Assembly: GCA_041172365.1 (NCBI GenBank)
Contig: JBEDKD010000352.1
Location: 1 to 13,777 of the forward strand
Reading direction: 5' to 3'
From: JBEDKD01 sp041172365
GTDB lineage: Bacteria > Cyanobacteriota > Cyanobacteriia > Cyanobacteriales > Microcoleaceae
Length of the DNA stretch: 13,777 nt
Shown: positions 7,927 to 13,777 of the stretch, piece after piece
Layout of the letters: the number at the start of each line of letters is the position of its first letter
How positions within the stretch are numbered: the first letter of the stretch is position 1
The notes under the pieces: generated by a model
The model's input: only the letters and a program-made list of their open reading frames with translations
What the model was told of the DNA's origin: nothing
The model's database searches: none
Program-made: the position numbers and the translations under genes

Positions 7927-9273
7927 TTATTTGGAGTCTTTCACCACTTTAATAATAGCCTCCGAGATATAATCACCTAAGAGATTTTGTCCAATGTTAT
8001 TGTAGTGACAGCAATTATCTCGATAAACCGTTTCTTTTGTCCCATCTAAAACATTGACGGCACTAAAAATATTAACTTGCTCTTTTCGTAAGTCTTCAAC
8101 TTTTGATAGGAGTTTGGGATATCCGCTCTTAATCGCGTTTGAGTAGGGGCTATATGTCACAATATAAAGTTTCTTTTCTTCCTCTGTAAATACTCGTTTG
8201 CTTGGATAATATTGATTGGGTTGAATAAAGTGAAAATAGGGAATTTTACGAGCTTTGAGCACTTGACTCATTGTCAGAGAGGATTGATACCACAGAGAGA
8301 TCATTTGATCATAAGCTTGTTGTTGTTGATCATCGGATAATTTTGATTGACTCTGATACAAATTAATCACATTATTTTTATCAAAGAGTTGATTCGCATT
8401 AGCTTTCTGTTGTTTTTCGTAGTCTTTCAGTTTTTCTTGATATTGATTAATTAAATGTCTGGCTTGAAGCGATCGCGTGGTATAACAAAGGGCTAAAGAA
8501 CAACGATCTAAATCCTTAATAGTTTGGCTTAACTGCTTTTTTGTTTGGCGAATATCTAACATAGACTGAAGCACTTTAAAGGATAAATTATTATTAGCTA
8601 ATCCTGTTAAAGGTTGAATATGTTGAAAACTGGGCATGGCAAAATCGAGTTTATTTGTGTTGTTAACATTGGCCAAGGCTATTTCATTAAATCCATCTAA
8701 GTTAATCACCAGGTCAAATTTTTGATTGATGGCTAAAAAGTAATTTAAAATTAATAATTGTTGTGGTTGTTTATAGCCACCTACCCCCAAATTCAAAATG
8801 ATAATCTCTTTATTGGCAAAGAAAGGTGATTTTTTCAGTCGGCGAGTAAATTCGTTATAAATATAGTCATTAATAGCAAAATCATTGGCTACGGAACCTC
8901 CAAACATCCCAATAATATATTGATTACTATTTTTCTTAATAAAGGGATAATCATAGCGGCTATAAAATCCATAATTATTAACTTTTAAATTGACATCAGG
9001 ACGCGGAAAAGCTCCCTGTTTCATCACATAGCCAAAATAGGGATGAAATCGTTCGACAATTTCTTCCTCTAAACGTACTCCCAGTTTTTCTAAGTCTTTG
9101 CTAAATTCCTGAGATTGGGGTTGATTTTTACTGGTATAATAAAATCTTTTTTCTTTCAAAAAATAAAAGGCTAATGATACACTTTCTAACGCGACAAAAG
9201 TCAAGAGGATATTAATAAAAATAATCCCCAATAAATTTTTGATGGATTTGAAATCGGTTAATTTGGTTTTCAT
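7927..9273 (-). CDS. Membrane-anchored SGNH/GDSL-hydrolase-like protein, paralogue A
   Basis: This 448-residue protein has a single hydrophobic segment at about 13-38, read as an N-terminal signal anchor, with a large soluble domain probably outside the membrane. Motifs in order are FGGSVA with Ser127, GVGGYKQPQQ near 163-172, LDGFNE with Asn196, and CCHYN with His423. These are the expected Ser, Asn and His positions of an SGNH fold with a GGS variant of block I. Cysteine pairs (CSLALC in mid-protein, Cys421-Cys422) match those of paralogue B. The middle (about 240-300) is rich in Lys and Gln and looks like a helical insertion. The gene starts 22 bp after the stop of the SGNH gene upstream, with AGGT about 8 nt before its ATG, so the two are very likely co-transcribed. 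The reaction and substrate are not known. Confidence 0.85.
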   Translation of the reverse strand: MKTKLTDFKSIKNLLGIIFINILLTFVALESVSLAFYFLKEKRFYYTSKNQPQSQEFSKDLEKLGVRLEEEIVERFHPYFGYVMKQGAFPRPDVNLKVNNYGFYSRYDYPFIKKNSNQYIIGMFGGSVANDFAINDYIYNEFTRRLKKSPFFANKEIIILNLGVGGYKQPQQLLILNYFLAINQKFDLVINLDGFNEIALANVNNTNKLDFAMPSFQHIQPLTGLANNNLSFKVLQSMLDIRQTKKQLSQTIKDLDRCSLALCYTTRSLQARHLINQYQEKLKDYEKQQKANANQLFDKNNVINLYQSQSKLSDDQQQQAYDQMISLWYQSSLTMSQVLKARKIPYFHFIQPNQYYPSKRVFTEEEKKLYIVTYSPYSNAIKSGYPKLLSKVEDLRKEQVNIFSAVNVLDGTKETVYRDNCCHYNNIGQNLLGDYISEAIIKVVKDSK

Positions 9274-9295
9274 ATAGATTACCTACCCTAAATGA

Positions 9296-10546
9296 CTATT
9301 TATTATTCTTTTTTTGCTTTTGGGGAGTTGATGGCGCAGAGACAGAAGTATTAGACAAAAACTGACAAACATTGGAGGAGATGATTTCCCCGGCTAAACG
9401 ATGTCCTTCTATATTCCAGTGTCCTTGACAGAGCATATTATCAAAACCATGTAAACAAACTCTTTTTTGTTCCGCGTATTGTTGAAAAGTGGGGCTTAAA
9501 TTTAATACGGGAAAACCAGCGCGATCGCCCACAGCTTTAACTCGTTTATCAGGATAAAATAAATCCTGAATATTGTTAGTCTGAGTAAAATTTTGGCGGG
9601 CTTTGGGATCGGGTAAGACGGACATGGGATCGCCAATGGTAAAAACAAAAAAGGGAACTCCTTTTTGTTTAACTTCCTGATTCATTAATTCTAATAACCC
9701 TTCTGTGACTTGCCAAGCATCTTGCCAAGTTTTATCACTAGGCTCCTTAAAATTAAGAATACTCAATCTGGTAAATTCCTTAGAGAGTTTTTCCTTTTTC
9801 AGATTGAGCTCACTTTTTTTAAGCAGTTGTAAAATACGGGAATGATTGACTAACCATCCGGGTAAGCGATCCACCCAAGAAACCGCGTATTGATTACGAT
9901 CGACTGGGGCCAGATTGCGAAAAGACATATCCCCCACTAAAGCACCATCTTTATAGACAAAAAAAGGTCGATAGGGATCATATTCTAGTTGGCGCGAATT
10001 ATTAATGACATCATTGCCATTAAAAAAACCCAGCAATACTAAATCAGGAGCATAATCCCAGACTTTTTTCTGCAAAACAATTAATTCCTGGGCTGTACCA
10101 TAACCATGAACACCAAAATTAATGGCTTCAACTTTTTTCCCTTGAAGGGCCTTACATTGGGCTAATTTTGGTTCAATTTCTGCCCAAAAAGTTTTTTCTA
10201 CTGGCACTTGTAGGGCTTCGCTAAAAGAATCGCCTAAAACCGCGATTCGGAAAGTATCTTTGGGTTTTTCCTTACTATGTTCACGATCGCGCAACCCGGC
10301 ACTATTCATTTGAATAAAAGCCTTACCTTCCTGAGTCCACCAACCGGAAGCACCCGGTTTATGCCACCATCCCAAATCAGGATCAGCCGTATGAAAATCC
10401 GTTGGGGCGGAATCAACATAGTCAGGCATTTTCTGTACCCCTTCAATTTTGGCCACGCGTAAACCGATTTCACCAATTAGAATTCCAGTGAAAACTCCAG
10501 CCAGACTAAGAAAAATTGTTTCCTTCCAGACTTTGTATTTCTGCAT
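9296..10546 (-). CDS. Membrane-anchored SGNH/GDSL hydrolase family protein with classical motifs
   Basis: This is a protein of about 416 residues (ATG at 10546; an in-frame TTG at 10558 would add four). A hydrophobic segment at about 9-31 is a likely signal anchor. Canonical SGNH blocks are present: AVLGDSFSEA with Ser107, INFGVHGYGTAQE near 143-154, FFNGNDV with Asn178, and a C-terminal GHWNIEGH with His376. The N-terminal stretch carrying MNSAGLRDRE just before block I is also typical of SGNH proteins found beside sugar- and envelope-modification genes. The C-terminus is Ser/Pro/Lys/Asn-rich. Neither start has a clear Shine-Dalgarno, so the exact N-terminus is uncertain. It follows the one-helix gene after a 415-bp gap containing a terminator, and it leads directly into paralogue A. 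Its place beside a carbamoyltransferase/SxtJ/DUF5989 module suggests work on the same product, perhaps as an esterase or transferase outside the membrane. Confidence 0.88.
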   Translation of the reverse strand: MQKYKVWKETIFLSLAGVFTGILIGEIGLRVAKIEGVQKMPDYVDSAPTDFHTADPDLGWWHKPGASGWWTQEGKAFIQMNSAGLRDREHSKEKPKDTFRIAVLGDSFSEALQVPVEKTFWAEIEPKLAQCKALQGKKVEAINFGVHGYGTAQELIVLQKKVWDYAPDLVLLGFFNGNDVINNSRQLEYDPYRPFFVYKDGALVGDMSFRNLAPVDRNQYAVSWVDRLPGWLVNHSRILQLLKKSELNLKKEKLSKEFTRLSILNFKEPSDKTWQDAWQVTEGLLELMNQEVKQKGVPFFVFTIGDPMSVLPDPKARQNFTQTNNIQDLFYPDKRVKAVGDRAGFPVLNLSPTFQQYAEQKRVCLHGFDNMLCQGHWNIEGHRLAGEIISSNVCQFLSNTSVSAPSTPQKQKKNNK

Positions 10547-10821
10547 TTTTGAGAACAAGGTATAGATGAATAGTGCAGGAACATTAACTTAATATGATCG
10601 GGGTTCCCCAATAACTAAGATTATCAGATTGTCCACGCGCTCAAATGTCCCTTTGTTATTCTAAGCCAATAGTGGAATTTTAGAGCTTTTGGCACAGATC
10701 AAACACAGTGCAATATGACTTTCTTGGTAAGATTTTTATGATCTCGTTGGGGGAGAATGATAATTTTATTTCACTTTTGATTTTTTGTGAAACCGCAAGG
10801 CTTGGAGAAACCCTTTTTCTT

Positions 10822-10857
10822 CCTATGGATCAAGGGAAACTCCCCTTGATCCACAGG
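10822..10857. repeat. Perfect 11-bp-stem hairpin with 3-bp extension
   Basis: TGGATCAAGGG (10826-10836) pairs with CCCTTGATCCA (10843-10853) around a 6-nt loop. After one mismatched pair the stem continues with CCT/AGG. No T-run follows on either strand, so it is not an ordinary terminator. It could be an RNA-processing site, part of a small RNA, a protein-binding palindrome or a repeat remnant. Confidence 0.6.
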
Positions 10858-10874
10858 AAAGACGCGATGGGATT

Positions 10875-10926
10875 AAAGAAAAAACTTACCGGAGAAACTC
10901 TAATCTTTAAACTTAGTTTTCTCCGG
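10875..10926 (-). terminator. Rho-independent terminator after the carbamoyltransferase module
   Basis: On the minus strand an arm at 10915-10926 (CCGGAGAAAACT) pairs with 10889-10899 (AGTTTCTCCGG) with a single bulged base. It is followed by TAAGTTTTTTCTTT (10875-10888). It lies 35 nt beyond the stop of the one-helix gene. GC-rich stem base, short loop and T-tract are all present. Confidence 0.75.
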
Positions 10927-10961
10927 GTATAAATCAGGTCTAAATCGCGGGCATATCTCAA

Positions 10962-11114
10962 TCAGAACAAAGTATAAATAAACGGCGCGATCACCGAAGA
11001 TTGACTCAAAATAATCAGAGCTCCCAGAAGAACCAAAGTAATAATTAAGGGTAGCAGCCAATACTTTTGGCGTTCTTTCATAAACGCCCAAATATCTTGA
11101 AGAAAGTCTAACAT
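10962..11114 (-). CDS. DUF5989 / SxtK-like one-helix membrane protein, 50 aa
   Basis: A 50-residue protein begins MLDFLQDIWAF and ends APFIYTLF. An amphipathic, charged N-terminus (MLDFLQDIWAFMKERQKYW) is followed by one transmembrane helix at about 20-36 and a short tail. The pattern of WAF, a KYWLLP-type motif and a terminal PFIYTLF matches the DUF5989 family as I know it, which is regularly found beside SxtJ-family proteins and carbamoyltransferases. Its ATG is 2 bp after the SxtJ-family stop codon, so translation is probably coupled. A terminator follows. The family has no established biochemical role; a small membrane subunit or adaptor for the SxtJ protein is a reasonable inference. The gene is short enough to be missed by length-filtered gene calling. 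Confidence 0.88.
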   Translation of the reverse strand: MLDFLQDIWAFMKERQKYWLLPLIITLVLLGALIILSQSSVIAPFIYTLF

Positions 11115-11116
11115 TG

Positions 11117-11548
11117 TTAAAACGGACGCTCCATACTAACTCTATTTTTCGGTTTACTTGGGACGCGATAAGTCTTCTGATCGTCATTCAGTTCTCGGCG
11201 CATCGGATCAGAACCCATTGCGCGCTGAATCCAACCCATAGGTACCATTATCAGATAAAAGACTATCCCTAAAATCAGTGGTGTTTCGATCGCGCTCATA
11301 AACAACCCAAACCGCATCCAACCATGATAAATGGGATTGAGGGATAAGGGCGCGATCAGAGCCATAAGACAGAGAATGCCTCCGATGAGCCAAAAAGCCC
11401 AATGACTCGGATGATGGCGTAATAAGGGGACAACTATCCCAAACAAACCAATAATGATACCACCTAATAGCAGTCCAAAGTCCCGTAGGCCTTTTTCATC
11501 GAGTTTGGGTATGGTGTGAGTCTCTTTACGAATTTCGTGATTACTCAT
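11117..11548 (-). CDS. SxtJ-family integral membrane protein
   Basis: This 143-residue protein has three predicted membrane helices (about 22-43, 50-69 and 90-106), separated by a conserved-looking stretch NPIYHGWMRFGLFMSAIETP. The C-terminal soluble tail starts GWIQRAMGSDPM and ends with a basic, Pro-containing segment (TYRVPSKPKNR). This matches the SxtJ family, named after a gene of unknown function in saxitoxin clusters that lies beside the O-carbamoyltransferase gene sxtI. Here too a carbamoyltransferase lies directly upstream (117 bp) and a DUF5989-like gene directly downstream (2 bp). There is no obvious Shine-Dalgarno before the ATG. The region upstream is instead a heptamer repeat tract, so initiation may be weak or use unstructured leader RNA. 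The molecular function is unknown; membrane partner of the carbamoyltransferase product is an inference from context. Confidence 0.88.
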   Translation of the reverse strand: MSNHEIRKETHTIPKLDEKGLRDFGLLLGGIIIGLFGIVVPLLRHHPSHWAFWLIGGILCLMALIAPLSLNPIYHGWMRFGLFMSAIETPLILGIVFYLIMVPMGWIQRAMGSDPMRRELNDDQKTYRVPSKPKNRVSMERPF

Positions 11549-11561
11549 AGTGATTAGATTG

Positions 11562-11638
11562 GGGATTAGGGATTAGGGATTAGGGATTGGGGATTAGGAA
11601 TTGGGGATTGGGGATTAGGAATTGGGGATTAGGGATTG
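11562..11638. repeat. Tandem heptamer array, GGGATTA type, 11 units
   Basis: Eleven consecutive 7-bp units on the plus strand are variants GGGATTA, GGGATTG and GGAATTG, with partial units on both sides. The order is A-A-A-G-A, then two blocks mixing GGAATTG with the others, suggesting local duplication of 14- to 21-bp blocks. Short G-rich heptamer arrays (STRR) are well known in cyanobacteria. Four adjacent GGG runs at the left end could form a G-quadruplex in plus-strand DNA; the RNA of the operon would carry the C-rich strand. The array lies inside the carbamoyltransferase operon, starting 13 bp upstream of the SxtJ-family start codon. Confidence 0.92.
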
Positions 11639-11665
11639 GGGAAAAGAGCAAGTTTTGACAAGCAC

Positions 11666-13612
11666 TTAATCGAGTTCAAATTCTTGTTTCCAAGAGTCAT
11701 CTTGTTCCCAAGGAGTTTGTTTAGTCTTCGCCAAGAGGAAATTTTCTAACACCAAATAATCCATCTCTGTCCGCATAAAACAGCGATAAGCATCTTCTGG
11801 CGTACCCACAATCGGTTCTCCTCGGACATTAAAGGAAGTATTTACTAATACCGCGCAACCCGTTTCCTTCTCAAAATGAGAAATGAGATTATAATACCGA
11901 GGATTAGTTTCTTTGTGAATTGTCTGAATCCGGGCTGAGTAATCAACGTGGGTGATCGCGGGAAGTTCCGAACGCGGAATATTGAGTTTCTCAATACCAA
12001 ATAGTTGCTTTTGCTCCTCTGTCATGGGAATACGTCGATCTTCGCGTACTGGAGCTACAATTAACATATAAGGACTAGGCCGATCCTGATCAAAATAATC
12101 AGACACTCGTTCGGCTAATACTGAAGGGGCAAAGGGGCGGAAAGACTCTCGATATTTAATCTTGAGATTCATTACCGACTGCATTTTGGTATTACGCGGA
12201 TCGCCAATAATGGAACGTCCCCCCAGAGCGCGTGGGCCAAATTCCATCCGGCCTTGAAACCATCCTACGACATTACCCTCGGCCAAAATTTTCGCGAGAC
12301 GGGGCATGAGTTGATCATCTTCGAGAAACTCATAATCGGCTTTGACTGCTTCGAGATATTCCTTAATTTCCTCATTACTATGACGCGGGCCTAAATAAGA
12401 GCCACGCATCGCGTCATAACAGGAGACGGAAATGGGGGCTTTTCTCAGAGTCGCGATCGCGTCACGACTGGTAACGTCTTCATGGAATTCTTCCATTGGT
12501 TTGTCTTTGAAGTCAACAGGCAACCACTGGGAAACATCGCGGGGTTGATCGTGATATTGATACCAAATCGCCAATGCTGCACCGAGGGCACCACCAGCAT
12601 CTCCAGCCGCGGGTTGAATCCAAATATCTTTAAAGGGACCTTCGCGTAAAATACGACCATTTGCGACACAATTAAGGGCGACACCTCCGGCTAAACAGAG
12701 ATAATCGACATTTAATTCTTTTTGCACAGTACGACTCAGACGTAAGACAACTTCTTCTGTCACAACTTGAATAGAAGCCGCGATATCCATTTCCCGTTGG
12801 GTAAGTTGGCCTTCCGCTTTACGCGCGGGGCCTTCAAACAGTTGGGCAAATTTATCATTCGTCATAGTGAGGCCGACGGTGTAGTTGAAATAGTCCATAT
12901 TCAACCGGAAAGTACCATCGTCTTTTAGGTCCATTAAATGGGTGAGGATGCGATCGACATATTTCGGTTCCCCATAGGGTGCGAGCCCCATTAATTTATA
13001 CTCACCGGAGTTCACTTTAAAGCCCGTGTAATAGGTAAACGCGGAATAGAGTAAACCGAGGGAGTGAGGGAAATCAATTTCCCATTGGGGGGTAAGTTGA
13101 TTGCCATCCCCTAACCAAACGGAGGTAGTTGCCCATTCACCCACACCATCCAAACACATCACCGCGGCTTTTTGGAAGGGACTAGGGAAAAATGCCGAGG
13201 CCGCGTGGGCTTGGTGATGCTCTGTAAAGAGGAGAGGGGGAAGTAATTCCACCTTACATTCTGCCAGGGCTGCTAGTTCTTTCTTTAAGACCGTTTTGAG
13301 GTAAAGTTTTTCTTTAAGCCAGACGGGCATCGCGGCCAAAAAGGACTGAAAACCCCTTGGCGCGTAGGATAAATAGGTTTCTAGTAAACGCTCGAATTTA
13401 ACTAAGGGTTTGTCATAGAAAACAATTTGATCGATTTCTCGTAAATGCAGGTTGGCTTCTTTGAGACAATACGCGATCGCGTTTTTGGGAAATCGGGCAT
13501 CGTGTTTTTTACGGGAAAATCGTTCTTCTTGGGCTGCGCCGATGATCTCACCGTTACAAACTAATGCCGCGGCACTGTCATGGTAATAGGCCGATATGCC
13601 AAGTATGTTCAT
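11666..13612 (-). CDS. NodU/CmcH-family O-carbamoyltransferase
   Basis: A 648-residue cytoplasmic enzyme, expected to transfer a carbamoyl group from carbamoyl phosphate, through carbamoyl-AMP, to a hydroxyl of a sugar or natural product. The N-terminal ASKHA/Kae1-like domain starts MNILGISAYYHDSAAAL and carries AQEERFSRKKHD near 27-38. The metal-site motif EHHQAHAASAF is at 131-141 (His132, His133, His136), followed by CLDGVGEW with Asp155 and a LAGGVALNC-type motif farther on. The C-terminal domain carries GWFQGRMEFGPRALGGRSIIGDPR, the hallmark of the YrdC-like carbamoyltransferase C-terminal domain, and ends with VNTSFNVRGEPIV and a short tail. All signature elements are intact and length is near or slightly above the usual. 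GGTGAG lies 6 nt before the ATG. It is the first gene of the apparent operon with SxtJ and DUF5989 proteins. The acceptor cannot be deduced from sequence; the similarity to sxtI context does not imply saxitoxin. Confidence 0.95.
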   Translation of the reverse strand: MNILGISAYYHDSAAALVCNGEIIGAAQEERFSRKKHDARFPKNAIAYCLKEANLHLREIDQIVFYDKPLVKFERLLETYLSYAPRGFQSFLAAMPVWLKEKLYLKTVLKKELAALAECKVELLPPLLFTEHHQAHAASAFFPSPFQKAAVMCLDGVGEWATTSVWLGDGNQLTPQWEIDFPHSLGLLYSAFTYYTGFKVNSGEYKLMGLAPYGEPKYVDRILTHLMDLKDDGTFRLNMDYFNYTVGLTMTNDKFAQLFEGPARKAEGQLTQREMDIAASIQVVTEEVVLRLSRTVQKELNVDYLCLAGGVALNCVANGRILREGPFKDIWIQPAAGDAGGALGAALAIWYQYHDQPRDVSQWLPVDFKDKPMEEFHEDVTSRDAIATLRKAPISVSCYDAMRGSYLGPRHSNEEIKEYLEAVKADYEFLEDDQLMPRLAKILAEGNVVGWFQGRMEFGPRALGGRSIIGDPRNTKMQSVMNLKIKYRESFRPFAPSVLAERVSDYFDQDRPSPYMLIVAPVREDRRIPMTEEQKQLFGIEKLNIPRSELPAITHVDYSARIQTIHKETNPRYYNLISHFEKETGCAVLVNTSFNVRGEPIVGTPEDAYRCFMRTEMDYLVLENFLLAKTKQTPWEQDDSWKQEFELD

Positions 13613-13643
13613 TCGCGTCTCACCGATAAAATGGGGCTAGGCT

Positions 13644-13777
13644 GTGACTAGACAAGAAAATATTATAAAATTGTATCACAAGTTTCTCCTCTGTCCTGAA
13701 ATAGACCAACGAGCTTTAGGATCATGTTTGATTAGGTCGGCTCTAAGAGCTGAGGAGATAGAAACAAAGCAATATTC
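13644..13777 (+). CDS. Possible partial divergent ORF, runs off the right edge
   Basis: An open frame starts at GTG 13644, just after an in-frame TAG (13638-13640), and is open for 44 codons to the end of the window. Its start reads MTRQENIIKLYHKFLLC and it looks helical and charged. A TTG at 13671 is an alternative start. No strong Shine-Dalgarno is seen. The opposite strand is also open for 33 codons, from the edge to a TGA near 13676, so strand assignment is not secure. I recognise no family. Confidence 0.3.
   Translation, partial: MTRQENIIKLYHKFLLCPEIDQRALGSCLIRSALRAEEIETKQY
13662..13667 (-). promoter_or_regulatory. Candidate -10 element upstream of the carbamoyltransferase gene
   Basis: TATAAT on the minus strand lies 49 nt before the carbamoyltransferase ATG, in an AT-rich stretch. 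No good -35 hexamer is found 16-18 nt upstream. This would fit a promoter depending on an activator or an extended -10, or chance in AT-rich DNA. Confidence 0.3.

Larger units (their letters stand above)
10547..10961. other. 415-bp AT-rich intergenic region with two strong hairpins
   Basis: No credible gene is seen on either strand. The 3' side of the one-helix gene carries an intrinsic terminator (10875-10926) and, beyond it, a long perfect hairpin (10822-10857). A weaker inverted repeat, TTTCAC/GTGAAA, lies at 10769-10792. The remaining roughly 200 bp before the SGNH gene are AT-rich and must hold its promoter if the terminator is efficient. I found no convincing -35/-10 pair there. Confidence 0.6.

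Noticed and set aside
10708..10932. 74-residue plus-strand ORF in the intergenic gap
   Set aside because: It spans both hairpins and the terminator and is antisense to no known gene. Its sequence looks non-protein-like and no ribosome binding site precedes it.
10900..11187. 95-residue minus-strand ORF overlapping the SxtJ and one-helix genes
   Set aside because: It is out of frame with both family-recognisable genes, runs into the terminator stem and has no recognisable content. The 50-residue frame beneath it matches a known family.
11208..11402. 64-residue minus-strand ORF inside the SxtJ-family gene
   Set aside because: It is a shifted frame of the same strand, fully inside a gene with clear membrane-helix structure.
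11562..11638. Telomere-like sequence (GGGATTA repeats) suggesting a linear replicon end
   Set aside because: The array is degenerate and lies between two co-directional genes of one operon. Such heptamer arrays are ordinary cyanobacterial short tandem repeats.
11117..13612. Part of a saxitoxin biosynthetic cluster
   Set aside because: Only the carbamoyltransferase/SxtJ/SxtK-like trio is shared. No polyketide synthase-like, amidinotransferase or oxygenase genes are present, and the trio is widespread outside toxin clusters.

Overview
The window is cyanobacterial chromosomal DNA. It is AT-rich and carries the palindrome GCGATCGC (HIP1) many times, for example at 208, 669, 2242, 5106, 8469, 9521, 12453 and 13473. 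It also holds G-rich heptamer repeats and small hairpin repeats of the kind common in cyanobacterial intergenic DNA, and a giant Ser/Thr-kinase/ATPase/histidine-kinase fusion typical of that phylum. I cannot name the genus. Every well supported gene is on the minus strand, so transcription runs from high to low coordinates.

Right part (13612 down to 10962), in transcription order: a NodU/CmcH-type O-carbamoyltransferase, a three-helix SxtJ-family membrane protein, and a 50-residue one-helix protein of the DUF5989 (SxtK-like) type. This triad resembles the sxtI-sxtJ-sxtK trio of saxitoxin clusters. No other saxitoxin-type gene is visible here, so it is better read as a general carbamoylation module. 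A GGGATTA-type heptamer tract lies between the first two genes, and a good intrinsic terminator follows the third.

Middle (10546 down to 6204): three consecutive SGNH-fold proteins, each with one N-terminal membrane anchor and the rest probably outside the membrane. The first has classical GDSF/GND/GHWN blocks. The other two are diverged tandem paralogues with a GGS variant of block I and conserved cysteine pairs. A roughly 280-bp island of hairpins and direct repeats, bounded by inverted repeats, separates the two paralogues.

Left part (6014 down to 114): a 1966-residue protein combining a Ser/Thr kinase, an AAA-type ATPase, a helical-repeat region, GAF, PAS and histidine kinase. It has its own plausible promoter and ends in a long imperfect stem-loop.

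Working model (inference): a carbamoyl group is installed in the cytoplasm on an envelope glycan, lipid or secreted metabolite. SxtJ and the one-helix protein serve at the membrane, and the SGNH proteins modify, transfer or remove O-linked groups outside it. The multi-kinase may be only a neighbour. A possible divergent partial ORF lies at the extreme right edge.
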